DNA from: an uncultured Lachnospiraceae bacterium
Lineage (GTDB): Bacteria > Bacillota > Clostridia > Lachnospirales > Lachnospiraceae
Assembly (NCBI GenBank): GCA_945787485.1
Contig: CALZHV010000010.1
Location: 1-23,763 of the forward strand
Length of the DNA: 23,763 nucleotides
Reading direction: 5' to 3'
How positions within the stretch are numbered: position 1 is the first letter of the stretch; each line of letters starts with the position of its first letter. This document shows positions 6,377-14,079 of this stretch, piece by piece. A program made the translations under genes and the position numbers. The notes beneath the pieces are model-generated. The model was given only the letters and a program-made list of their open reading frames with translations, searched no databases and was not told where the DNA came from.

Positions 6377-7906
6377 TTAAATATAATCTAACAATGTCTT
6401 TGTCATTATATTACTTGTTGCAGCCAAGGCAGATTCATAAACAAGATTTGCCTCGTTAAAATCTATAATTACTTCATCAGTTTCTACATCTTCATTTGTA
6501 GATTTAAGCTCCTTAAACTCTGCATATTGTTCTGTAACCCTTGTTTGTATCATCTCAAGCTTAGACATTCTGCTTCCTATATCTGACTGTATTGCAGAAA
6601 TAGTTGAAAGATAGTCCTTAAAATTCGTTATATTTTGGGAAAATGTCTTCTGAAGATTTTCTTTTTTAGCAGCAACCTCGATGTCTGCATCACTAATCAT
6701 TCGTTTTATCTGATTAATTGCATCCTGATTAGCTGAATACACAGGGTCATCAAGCATAGCTTCAAGCTTGATTTTTGTTTTTTCAGCGGCATCAAGCTCA
6801 TCTAAAGTATAAATCAAATCATCTATATAACCGCCTATATACTCAGGAATAACCTTGTTTCCTTCAGTATTTACCTTCAAGCTCTGATTGAAATTCACTT
6901 CGTAATAAATCGACTGTCCCTCTTCAGGCTTATCATATGTTATATCTTTTACGGAACCGTCCGTCTGTACAACATGCTGTATACAGTCAAAATAATGCTC
7001 AGGTCTTAATTCTCCGCTTTGAACATTATTCTTTGCATATGTTACAGAAATATCGTCAGCCGCTTTAAGTGTATTATAAACGTTTTCTCCGAATATAATT
7101 TCACCTGTTTCCTTAATAACATTTATCTCATTATCTGCCACCTTATAATACGTGTCAGCATCAGTCGTTTCTTTAACATTGATTGTGAATCCGGTCAAAT
7201 CAATGGCATTTCCGGCTGCATCAGTCGCATTGATATTTAATACGTCTGTACCTTCATTGTTCGCTCTGTCAATATCATTATATGCCAGGTGTATTCTGTA
7301 TACTTTTTCCGGATTAATCTGTTTATATGTGCTTGGGTCATTTATATAATCATCGACCTTTGTATAATCAACTTCATCAAGCACAACATTCTTTGTATCA
7401 ATGCTGCCCGGTTTAACATGCTGTGTTATATCGTATGAATATATGCTTGTATCCTCTGTCTCTGAAAATGCAAGACTTCTGTCAGTTTTAAATCCGGAAA
7501 AGATGTATCTTCCTGCATATGTTGAATTACCTTCATCGTAAATCATACTTCTTAACTGCTTTAAAGCATCTACTATGGCACTTCTATCCGTTGTGGAAAA
7601 TGAGTCTGTAGAACCCTGTACACAATATTCTGAAATATCGGTAATACGCTTTGTTATATTTTCCATGGATGTATTGGTAATTTTTAACCATGACTCTGCA
7701 TCAGGAATATTTTTTCCCTTGTACTGTTCAAGCTGTCTTACAGTCGTTCTAAGCTTAAGTGCTCTAATGGCAATAACCGGGTCCTCTGATGCCTTTGAAA
7801 TTTTCTTTCCGGTAGTCATCTGATTTGTACGGGTATTAACCTCTGACATACTTTTTTGCATATTTCTAAGGGAATTTCCTGTTATCATTTGATTTGTTAT
7901 TCTCAT
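6377..7906 (-). CDS. flgL: Hook-filament junction protein FlgL (HAP3)
   Basis: A secreted 509-residue junction protein placed between FlgK and the filament. The flagellin-like N-terminal D0/D1 helix begins MRITNQMITGNSLRNMQKSM and continues with TTGKKISKASEDP. The C-terminal D0 helix contains FNEANLVYESALAATSNI and ends in LLDYI. The middle (about residues 150-370) is a variable Asp/Asn/Thr-rich surface domain. FlgL proteins are often nearer 300 residues, so this one is long because of that insert. It follows the second flgK by 39 bases and precedes fliW by 23 bases, matching the flgM-flgN-flgK-flgL-fliW-csrA order of Firmicutes. Confidence 0.96.
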   Translation of the reverse strand: MRITNQMITGNSLRNMQKSMSEVNTRTNQMTTGKKISKASEDPVIAIRALKLRTTVRQLEQYKGKNIPDAESWLKITNTSMENITKRITDISEYCVQGSTDSFSTTDRSAIVDALKQLRSMIYDEGNSTYAGRYIFSGFKTDRSLAFSETEDTSIYSYDITQHVKPGSIDTKNVVLDEVDYTKVDDYINDPSTYKQINPEKVYRIHLAYNDIDRANNEGTDVLNINATDAAGNAIDLTGFTINVKETTDADTYYKVADNEINVIKETGEIIFGENVYNTLKAADDISVTYAKNNVQSGELRPEHYFDCIQHVVQTDGSVKDITYDKPEEGQSIYYEVNFNQSLKVNTEGNKVIPEYIGGYIDDLIYTLDELDAAEKTKIKLEAMLDDPVYSANQDAINQIKRMISDADIEVAAKKENLQKTFSQNITNFKDYLSTISAIQSDIGSRMSKLEMIQTRVTEQYAEFKELKSTNEDVETDEVIIDFNEANLVYESALAATSNIMTKTLLDYI

Positions 7907-7945
7907 TTATATCCCTCCTGTTTCTTTAAACCGTGTATTTTTAGC

Positions 7946-9814
7946 TTAAACTCCTGTATCGGTAATTAATTTATCATATACTTCATTTAATATAGATATA
8001 ACCTTTGATGCCAAAGAGTAAAGTTTCTGGAATTTTACCAAATCAGCGCCCTCCTCATTTGAATCAACACCTGATACTGATTGTCTCTGGTTTTCAATGG
8101 TATACTTTATGTCATCCTGGTTGTTCATAAAAACTTCCATTTTATTTATATCTACAGCCAGATTGGTAGTGACAGACTGTAAATACTGTGACAGATTACC
8201 CTGTTGGAACATCTTGCTGTCAGTCATCGCATAAACCATCTTGTCTACGATAGGTCTTGCCTCCACGTCACCCTGCTCAATATCCTCTTTGTATGAAACA
8301 ACAACCTTTGAAGGATCTGTCTTCCATTTTGAATTAAGCTCCCAGTTTAATGATGTAAGTCTGTAGTAGCTGTCATCTGTTGAAGATATGGTTCCTGTTC
8401 CTACCATGGAGCCTTTAAGAACATAATCATTTCCATCAGGTCTTTGTGCTGTGTACATATCAAGACCTTCTTCTCCGTTTGCATCAACACCTGCTGAAGT
8501 ATACCGGTTTATATATTTAGAGAAAGTTCTTACCAGTTCATTTAATCTTGCCTGATAATAAGGAATACCTTTAACCTGATTTTTTTCACCAATCTGGGCA
8601 ACCTTTCCGACTGCTTCATCAGAAATTATGGCAGTTACTTCTACACCATTTTCATTTTTCATTGTCATGTTGTGGAAAGTGAAGTTGTTTAATTTACCGT
8701 CTTCGTCGTATTGAGCTGTCCAGCCATCATACATATAGTCTTTTCCGTTTAATGTAATTGTACCCTGCATAGGAATGTTAAGGGTTTCAACCGGAATTGC
8801 TTCGGCAAGTCTTACGGCAATCGATGCAGGTGAATTACTTTTTGATACTATTGTCCCTGCAAATACTTCTGCATTATTTCCGTCTCTTATGTCAAATAAT
8901 CCTGCAAGCTTTCCGTTAAATTTGGTTGCATTAAATTTTTCACCGTATGAACCGTCAGCGTTTTTCCAATGAATATCAACAAGACCATCAACATCATTTT
9001 GATTTATTTTCTGGTCTCTTGGAACTACCATGAGCTCCTTGCATTCCATTTCATCTACAAAAAGCTGTCCGTTTATTCTTACCGCCATTGTTGTCGTTGT
9101 CGAAGGTACCTCGTCTACGCCTGAACCAAACATAAGTGTATGCTCTTCTGTTTCGACATTAACATATGTTGCAAGCTTATCGACACACACATCTCGTTTA
9201 TCTCTTAAATCATTAGCCGAGCCGCCCTTTAACTCTATAGTTATAATTTCCTGCGTAAGCTCATATATCTGCTTTCCGAGTGAGTTAATTTCACTTACCG
9301 CAAGCTCTATTTCGTCATTTATTGTTTTCTGCGTATTCTGATAATTATCTGCAACCTCATTTACCATATCCGTAAACGAATCTGCAGTCAGTGTATATGA
9401 TATTCTTGTTGTATAATCAGAAGGATTATCCGACAAATCCTGCAGCGCGGTAGTCATCTTTGCAATCCACTGAGTATATCCCGAATCACTTGACATTTCA
9501 TTCATATAAGTCTGAAGCTGTGAAAGCTGGTTAAACTCCGCCTCATATTTACTGTATTTTGAACTTGTTGTTCTGAACTTTACATCATAATATCCGTTTC
9601 TCAGTCTGCCAACACTATTTGCGGTAACACCGGTACCCATCATTCCATATGAACGATGAAGCTCCAACGGATTCGAAGCAGTTGCATTTATCTGTTGCTT
9701 GGAAAAGCCCTCAGTATTAGCATTCGAAACATTATGTGCAGTTGTATTTAAAGCAGATTGAAAATAATTCAATCCTGATAAGCCTGTGTTGAGTCCTAAG
9801 AATGTTGAAGGCAT
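7946..9814 (-). CDS. flgK: Hook-associated protein FlgK, second paralogue
   Basis: A 622-residue HAP1-type protein, exported and placed at the distal end of the hook. The N-terminal D0 motif LNTGLSGLNYFQSALNTTAH followed by NVSNANTEGFSKQQ is clear. The C-terminus has NQRQSVSGVDSNEEGADLVK and a D0 helix ending in KLITDTGV. A TTG two codons upstream is possible, but AAGGAGTG is correctly spaced to the ATG at 9814. It starts 19 bases after the stop of the first flgK. Its C-terminal helix (FQKLYSLASKVISILNEVYD) departs from the usual FQHAYNASSRYI-like sequence kept by its neighbour. The two proteins may form different layers of the junction, or be alternatives (inference). Confidence 0.93.
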   Translation of the reverse strand: MPSTFLGLNTGLSGLNYFQSALNTTAHNVSNANTEGFSKQQINATASNPLELHRSYGMMGTGVTANSVGRLRNGYYDVKFRTTSSKYSKYEAEFNQLSQLQTYMNEMSSDSGYTQWIAKMTTALQDLSDNPSDYTTRISYTLTADSFTDMVNEVADNYQNTQKTINDEIELAVSEINSLGKQIYELTQEIITIELKGGSANDLRDKRDVCVDKLATYVNVETEEHTLMFGSGVDEVPSTTTTMAVRINGQLFVDEMECKELMVVPRDQKINQNDVDGLVDIHWKNADGSYGEKFNATKFNGKLAGLFDIRDGNNAEVFAGTIVSKSNSPASIAVRLAEAIPVETLNIPMQGTITLNGKDYMYDGWTAQYDEDGKLNNFTFHNMTMKNENGVEVTAIISDEAVGKVAQIGEKNQVKGIPYYQARLNELVRTFSKYINRYTSAGVDANGEEGLDMYTAQRPDGNDYVLKGSMVGTGTISSTDDSYYRLTSLNWELNSKWKTDPSKVVVSYKEDIEQGDVEARPIVDKMVYAMTDSKMFQQGNLSQYLQSVTTNLAVDINKMEVFMNNQDDIKYTIENQRQSVSGVDSNEEGADLVKFQKLYSLASKVISILNEVYDKLITDTGV

Positions 9815-9833
9815 TTGCAATCACTCCTTTTTG

Positions 9834-11651
9834 TTATGCTCCGAGTGTCTGAATGAGATATTCTATCATTTCAGAAACCGTATTTATGTATCTTGATGAT
9901 GCATTATATGCATGCTGGAATCTAATCAAATTAGACAATTCTTCATCCGATGATACACCTGACACCTGCTGTCTTTGATTATCCAAATCAGTAACGGACT
10001 GTTCCTGTGTCTGTGCCATTGAATTATATGTGAAGCCTCTGTCTGAAAGATCCTCCATCATACCTGCATAATAATCCATGAAATTACACTCAACAAGCGA
10101 GTTAGGGCTTACTGTTGAGAACTTAACATCCCACAGAGAAAGAAGCTTATCAACAACCTCCTGAGCTTCTTCTCCTGTCTTCATTGTAAGTGGAAGTAAT
10201 GAAGGATTTTGAGTAAGTTTTTCATTTACCTGTATATTTCCTGATGTATAAAGCGTTGAATATGAATCCGGATCCTCCTCATTGTACACCTGCACAGTCT
10301 TAGTTGTTCCATCAGCCAATGTGACTGTCTTCTCTGTATATCTTGGAGTTCCGTTTCTAACAAATAACTCTGTTCCCGGATACTCATTTCCTGTTCCCAT
10401 TCCAAGTCCGGCTTTTTCTTCATCAAGAATTGTTATCTTGCTGCCATCAGCAAGCTCGACCTCTTTGTTCGGACAAAGAATGTCATTTATTCCTGTTACC
10501 ATTGCATGAACCAGAACATCAAACTGTGACATGAGATTTGTTATGGTGTATGGCTCAACATATTTATTAAAATAATCTAATTTAACGACATATTCGTTCA
10601 AATCAGCTTCATATTGTGTCATTGCATCCCGGTAATCGGCATCATTTTCATAATCTTCTGCCAACGGTTTATCCGGTTTTACAGGAACATCCGTATAATT
10701 GCTTACGAAATATCCTCTCGACATAATAAGGCCCTTTAAAGATCCTATGTCAGTATTATTTTCCATGCTTGGTATTTTATTTATATTAAATAACGGTTCC
10801 TGGTCGTCACTCCATACAGGCATCAGAAAATCCTGTGAATCTGATACAAAATCATATCTTGCGGAATATTTTTCCGAATCACTTACCTTTATCGTATCAA
10901 TTCCGTAAATATGTCCTTTTGTAATCAGACAACGACCTTCAATATAAACTTCTACAGAACCATCACTGTTATTGATAATTTCAGTGTTTACAAGACCACT
11001 AAGCTCATCTATTGCAGAGTTTCTGATATCTCTGTAATCATTCGCATTTTCGACATTACTTGCCTCTGCGCTACGAATTTTATCATTCATTTCATAAATG
11101 GTCTTTGCTAATTCATTTATTCTGCTTACCTGGTCCTTAATTTCAGTATTTAGATTTCGCTGATAAGTTATCAGACTGTTTCTTATTCCCTGAACACGGT
11201 CCAAAAATGTCTGTGCTGTTGCTATGAAAGAGCTTCTTGTTACAATACTGTTTGATTCTTTCTGAAGCTCCTGTAATGACAGCCATAAATCATTCATTGT
11301 AGAGTTGAAATCTTCACCTTCAAGCTCACCGTAATAATTTTCGATTTCAGAAACAGTTTCGTATTGCGCCTTATAATAATTCATTCTTCCTGATTCTGTT
11401 CTGTATGCCATATCAGCAAAGGTATCTCTGGTTTGTTTTATCTCTGCTGTTACAACACCAAGACCGGATTTGTAAATCCTGTCTCCTTCCTTTACAACCG
11501 GCTTGTAGGTTCTGTCAGTGAGCATAATCTGCTGTCTGCTGTATCCGTCAGTCTGTGTATTCATTAAGTTGTGTGCAGTTGTATTAAGTGCATACTGACT
11601 TGTCTGCAAGCCTGTAACACCTATTGACAATCGACCCATCGTTCCAGCCAT
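9834..11651 (-). CDS. flgK: Hook-associated protein FlgK, first paralogue
   Basis: A 605-residue HAP1 hook-filament junction protein. The N-terminus GRLSIGVTGLQTSQYALNTT followed by AHNLMNTQTDGYSRQQI is the canonical flagellar rod/hook D0 motif with the FlgK-type asparagine-rich continuation. The C-terminus NQRQQVSGVSSDEELSNLIR plus FQHAYNASSRYINTVSEMIE is the classic FlgK end. The middle (about residues 190-470) is variable and includes a Pro/Asp/Tyr-rich loop around 330-350. It follows flgN by 30 bases with GGAAGGTGG as ribosome site. It is the more canonical of two consecutive FlgK proteins, and FlgN upstream is its expected chaperone. Confidence 0.95.
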   Translation of the reverse strand: MAGTMGRLSIGVTGLQTSQYALNTTAHNLMNTQTDGYSRQQIMLTDRTYKPVVKEGDRIYKSGLGVVTAEIKQTRDTFADMAYRTESGRMNYYKAQYETVSEIENYYGELEGEDFNSTMNDLWLSLQELQKESNSIVTRSSFIATAQTFLDRVQGIRNSLITYQRNLNTEIKDQVSRINELAKTIYEMNDKIRSAEASNVENANDYRDIRNSAIDELSGLVNTEIINNSDGSVEVYIEGRCLITKGHIYGIDTIKVSDSEKYSARYDFVSDSQDFLMPVWSDDQEPLFNINKIPSMENNTDIGSLKGLIMSRGYFVSNYTDVPVKPDKPLAEDYENDADYRDAMTQYEADLNEYVVKLDYFNKYVEPYTITNLMSQFDVLVHAMVTGINDILCPNKEVELADGSKITILDEEKAGLGMGTGNEYPGTELFVRNGTPRYTEKTVTLADGTTKTVQVYNEEDPDSYSTLYTSGNIQVNEKLTQNPSLLPLTMKTGEEAQEVVDKLLSLWDVKFSTVSPNSLVECNFMDYYAGMMEDLSDRGFTYNSMAQTQEQSVTDLDNQRQQVSGVSSDEELSNLIRFQHAYNASSRYINTVSEMIEYLIQTLGA

Positions 11652-11681
11652 GTGCCCACCTTCCTTTCATCAAAATTTTCT

Positions 11682-12212
11682 CTACTGCTTTGCGTCAAAT
11701 TTACCTGAAATGCTTTCATTTCCTCCGGCATATCCTCCGTTACCTTTAAACATATCTCTGGAGTACTCTGCCGTTTCAGGTGCACGATTAAGATTTTGTA
11801 CGAGATTGATATTAAATTCAATCATCGACAATGCTTCCTGAATAAGATTTTGATTGTGCGAATTTACATCTTTAAGCTTTCGCGCTACTTTTGCAAGTTT
11901 TTCATTGATAGATGCAAGAGGTTCTCTGAACTCAGGCTGTCCGTCAAGGAACTCAATAATATCCGTAATCTTTAAATCTGCATATTTCTTATTTAATACG
12001 CCGGCAATATTGAGCATTATCTCTTTTCTGGTATTCTGAAGTCCTGTTATTGTATCTACCAGCAATTGCTCCTTATCTGTTACTTCTCTCAGCTTGTCGA
12101 GATCATTTTTTATGATAATCGTCGTCTTCTCCTGAGTAACAGTAAGAAGTTCTTCATAAACGGCATACTCCTCATTTAACTCTGTTATCAAATTTTCAAT
12201 TAAGCTTGCCAT
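11682..12212 (-). CDS. flgN: Flagellar export chaperone FlgN
   Basis: A cytoplasmic chaperone for FlgK and FlgL that delivers them unfolded to the export gate. The 176-residue all-helical protein has the FlgN pattern: an N-terminal helix (MASLIENLITELNEEYAVYE), a KTTIIIKNDLDKLREVTDKE segment (about 29-48), and a conserved NLVQNLNRAPETAEYS motif near residues 136-151, with a Gly/Asn-rich tail. It lies between flgM (15 bases upstream) and flgK (30 bases downstream), the usual position. GAGGAG precedes the ATG. Confidence 0.92.
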   Translation of the reverse strand: MASLIENLITELNEEYAVYEELLTVTQEKTTIIIKNDLDKLREVTDKEQLLVDTITGLQNTRKEIMLNIAGVLNKKYADLKITDIIEFLDGQPEFREPLASINEKLAKVARKLKDVNSHNQNLIQEALSMIEFNINLVQNLNRAPETAEYSRDMFKGNGGYAGGNESISGKFDAKQ

Positions 12213-12227
12213 ATGAAAAACTCCTCA

Positions 12228-12518
12228 CTAAAATACATTTTTTGCTGCATAAGATTCCATAAGCTTTGTAGCAAAATCTTCACTGTCAACCTCATATGTT
12301 CCGTTAGCATATTGTGCCTTTAATTCAGCTATTCTAGCCTCTCTCACATCAGGAGTTGTTGCCAAAGCATTCTTTGCAATCTGCATATCTTTACCTACTG
12401 TTGATAATGATATCTCATCTCTAAAGCTTGCATATCCTGTACCGGCGGCAGTTGTTGACTTTTTAGTTGTAGTGTTGCTGTACAACTGGCTGATCATATT
12501 ATAATTACTAATTCTCAT
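12228..12518 (-). CDS. flgM: Anti-sigma-28 factor FlgM
   Basis: A small 96-residue secreted anti-sigma factor that holds the flagellar sigma-28 inactive until the hook-basal body is finished and FlgM is exported. The N-terminal half is unstructured (Ser/Thr-rich, residues 1-40), as expected of an export substrate. The C-terminal sigma-binding part reads DVREARIAELKAQYANGTYE then VDSEDFATKLMESY (about 57-90), the typical FlgM signature. It leads the flgM-flgN-flgK block, with AAAGGAGGC as ribosome site. It controls the sigma-28 type promoters seen at 846, 1992 and 5493. The sigma-28 gene itself is not in this window. Confidence 0.95.
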   Translation of the reverse strand: MRISNYNMISQLYSNTTTKKSTTAAGTGYASFRDEISLSTVGKDMQIAKNALATTPDVREARIAELKAQYANGTYEVDSEDFATKLMESYAAKNVF

Positions 12519-12550
12519 AATAAGGCCTCCTTTTCTTATTATTCAATTTA

Positions 12551-12573
12551 TTTATCGAACATTAACTACAAAA
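12551..12573 (-). promoter_or_regulatory. Weak sigma-28-like sequence before flgM
   Basis: The minus strand contains GTTCGATAAA (core 12551-12558) about 35 bases before the flgM start, similar to the -10 CCGATAA element, but no convincing -35 TAAA lies at the right distance. It is listed because the large element at 12777-12949 probably separates flgM from yvyF, so a separate promoter is expected here. The region 12574-12660 is AT-rich and shows nothing else clear. Confidence 0.2.
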
Positions 12574-12662
12574 ACATAACACTTATTTTTATTTTTTTTA
12601 ATTATTCTTGAATGTAATTCTAAATTCCGTTTTCTCCTTTTTTATAATGCGAAAAATAATCC

Positions 12663-12770
12663 GCAAAAATGATTGTATATATTTATATATGTGTTTTTTA
12701 TTTTTATCGTATACAGCACGCTTTGTATGATTGTGTATATTTATATATGTTTTTTTATCGTATACAGCAC
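12663..12770. repeat. Two AT-rich tandem repeat units with a third partial copy
   Basis: Unit 1 (12663-12719, 57 bp) and unit 2 (12720-12770, 51 bp) share ATGATTGT(A/G)TATATTTAT, a T-rich middle and an ending TATCGTATACAGCAC. A third copy starts at 12771 with GCAAAAATGATTGTATATAT, identical to the start of unit 1, then continues as the left arm of the palindromic element. The units differ by a small indel and a few substitutions. There are no spacers, so this is not a CRISPR array. Confidence 0.8.
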
Positions 12771-12776
12771 GCAAAA

Positions 12777-12949
12777 ATGATTGTATATATTTTCCGGGAC
12801 CCTTTGGGTATGTCGCTTCTTAACGAAAACAGTGGGAATAATATTCTCCTGCCTAATTGGCAGGTTGAATAATATTCCCACTGTTTTTGTTTATGTAGCG
12901 TGACATACCCAACAGGCGAGAGCGTGTCCCGGAAAATATATACAATCAT
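12777..12949. mobile_element. 173-bp palindromic, MITE-like element
   Basis: Perfect 24-bp terminal inverted repeats (12777-12800 and 12926-12949). Further inward, complementary blocks follow: 12806-12814 with 12902-12910 (9 bp), 12826-12840 with 12873-12887 (15 bp), and 12848-12853 with 12859-12864 (6 bp) closing a five-base loop. The whole element can therefore fold into one long interrupted hairpin in either strand. It carries no credible gene. It lies 12 bases behind the yvyF stop, between two genes that are adjacent in Bacillus. Possible identities are a miniature transposable element, a structured RNA or a processing/termination element. No clear target-site duplication was found. Confidence 0.65.
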
Positions 12950-12961
12950 ATAAAGCGCAAA

Positions 12962-13357
12962 CTACTCCAAAAACCTCATCTTTCCGGCTTCGGATACTCT
13001 TTTCCTTTTTGCAACCTCCTGAGCAAAAGCACCATTCATGGCATCGGCAAGTCCTCCTGCACATTCTTTACAAAATCTTCCGCTGTGAATCATCTTTCCG
13101 CATCTTTCGCACTCTATTCCAACGAGAGAATCATCTGCAAATACAAGTCTTTCTTCTCTTACCCATTTCTTTATCTGTTTTATACTTACCTCGCAATCTT
13201 CTGCGACCTGAGTTGCGGGAATCCCCGGATTTTCCCTTATATATTGTTTTACTTCATTATACTTTTCTTCCAATAAATCCCTGCATACAGGACAGATTCT
13301 TTCTCCTGTTATATAATTAAATAATCTTTTGCAATTTCTACAGTTTTGTAATTCCAT
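12962..13357 (-). CDS. yvyF: YvyF family flagellar operon protein (zinc-ribbon/HTH)
   Basis: A 131-residue protein of the flagellar-operon YvyF family. Four Cys pairs suggest two zinc ribbons: C6/C9 with C22/C25 (CRNC, CPVC) and C83/C86 with C96/C99 (CERC, CKEC). Between them, about residues 45-75, NPGIPATQVAEDCEVSIKQI resembles a helix-turn-helix. The function is not well established; in B. subtilis yvyF lies between comFC and flgM exactly as here. The ATG follows the comF stop codon without a gap, so the two are probably translationally coupled. It is cytoplasmic by absence of signal or membrane segments. Confidence 0.88.
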   Translation of the reverse strand: MELQNCRNCKRLFNYITGERICPVCRDLLEEKYNEVKQYIRENPGIPATQVAEDCEVSIKQIKKWVREERLVFADDSLVGIECERCGKMIHSGRFCKECAGGLADAMNGAFAQEVAKRKRVSEAGKMRFLE

Positions 13358-14065
13358 TTAATCCCTCTTTCCTATACATATACTGGTATAGTATACATCT
13401 TTTATCCCTAAGCGATGAAGCACACATGTGCATGCCTCAATTGTCGCTCCTGTGGTATATATATCGTCTACCAACATAACTTTATTATATTGTACACATT
13501 CTTCATTAGAATTAAAAGCATTTTTTAAATTTAGCTCTCTTTCAATATCATTAAGCTCCTTTTGCGGCAATGTTTTCGTATTTCTTACTAATATATTAGA
13601 ATCAACCGGTGCATCAACATAAGCTGACAGGCTGTCTGCCAGAAGCTCTGCCTGATTGTACCCACGTTGCCTTAATTTTGTTTTATGAACCGGCACCGGT
13701 ATCAATGCATCCACATCTAAAGCTTTTATTTCTTCGCCATGTCTTTTATAAATCTCGTACGCATAAAAATCCGAAAAGGTACGTTTGTTTGAATACTTAA
13801 ATTTAGCAACGCTTTCCCTTATTGTATTTTCATAATTCATTGCAGGAAATCCTTTTATAAAGGTACGTCTCCCTTCTTCGCAATCCTTGCAATATTCAGT
13901 CTCTTCGTCATCAATTTCCTTGCCGCATTTAAGACAGCACGGTTCACTTACATACGATATTTTGTACGAGCATCTTTTACACACTCTTTTTTCATCATGA
14001 AGAAGAATCTCCTCACACAAAGGGCATATCTCGGGATACAATAAATCTGCGGCAATGCCCATCAT
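13358..14065 (-). CDS. comF: ComF family protein (phosphoribosyltransferase fold)
   Basis: A 235-residue ComFC-type protein. ComFC is needed for DNA uptake in competent B. subtilis; its role here is unknown. The N-terminal zinc part has CPLC, CKRC, CLKC and CKDC (about residues 14-62). RQRGYNQAELLA (about 132-143) and the PRPP-binding loop VMLVDDIYTTGAT (about 196-208) define the phosphoribosyltransferase-like domain. A TTG three codons upstream (14074) is an alternative start; ATG 14065 is chosen because AGGAAG is about 10 bases before it. The gene lies 14 bases after the recD2 stop and is directly joined to yvyF, as in the Bacillus comF-flagellar neighbourhood. Confidence 0.93.
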   Translation of the reverse strand: MMGIAADLLYPEICPLCEEILLHDEKRVCKRCSYKISYVSEPCCLKCGKEIDDEETEYCKDCEEGRRTFIKGFPAMNYENTIRESVAKFKYSNKRTFSDFYAYEIYKRHGEEIKALDVDALIPVPVHKTKLRQRGYNQAELLADSLSAYVDAPVDSNILVRNTKTLPQKELNDIERELNLKNAFNSNEECVQYNKVMLVDDIYTTGATIEACTCVLHRLGIKDVYYTSICIGKRD

Positions 14066-14079
14066 TTTTTTCAATCTTC

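Noticed and set aside
10226..10426. 66-residue minus-strand frame inside the first flgK
   Set aside because: Out-of-frame shadow of flgK; the flgK frame is continuous through it, so it is no sign of a frameshift.
11621..11821. 66-residue minus-strand frame over the flgN/flgK junction
   Set aside because: Alternate frame overlapping both flgN and flgK, both of which are clearly coding.
12663..12792. CRISPR array
   Set aside because: Only two full units plus a partial one, adjacent without spacers and of unequal length.
12669..12949. Short open frames on both strands across the repeats and palindrome
   Set aside because: They translate the AT-rich repeats and hairpin arms into MIVYI-type low-complexity peptides; no credible start signals.
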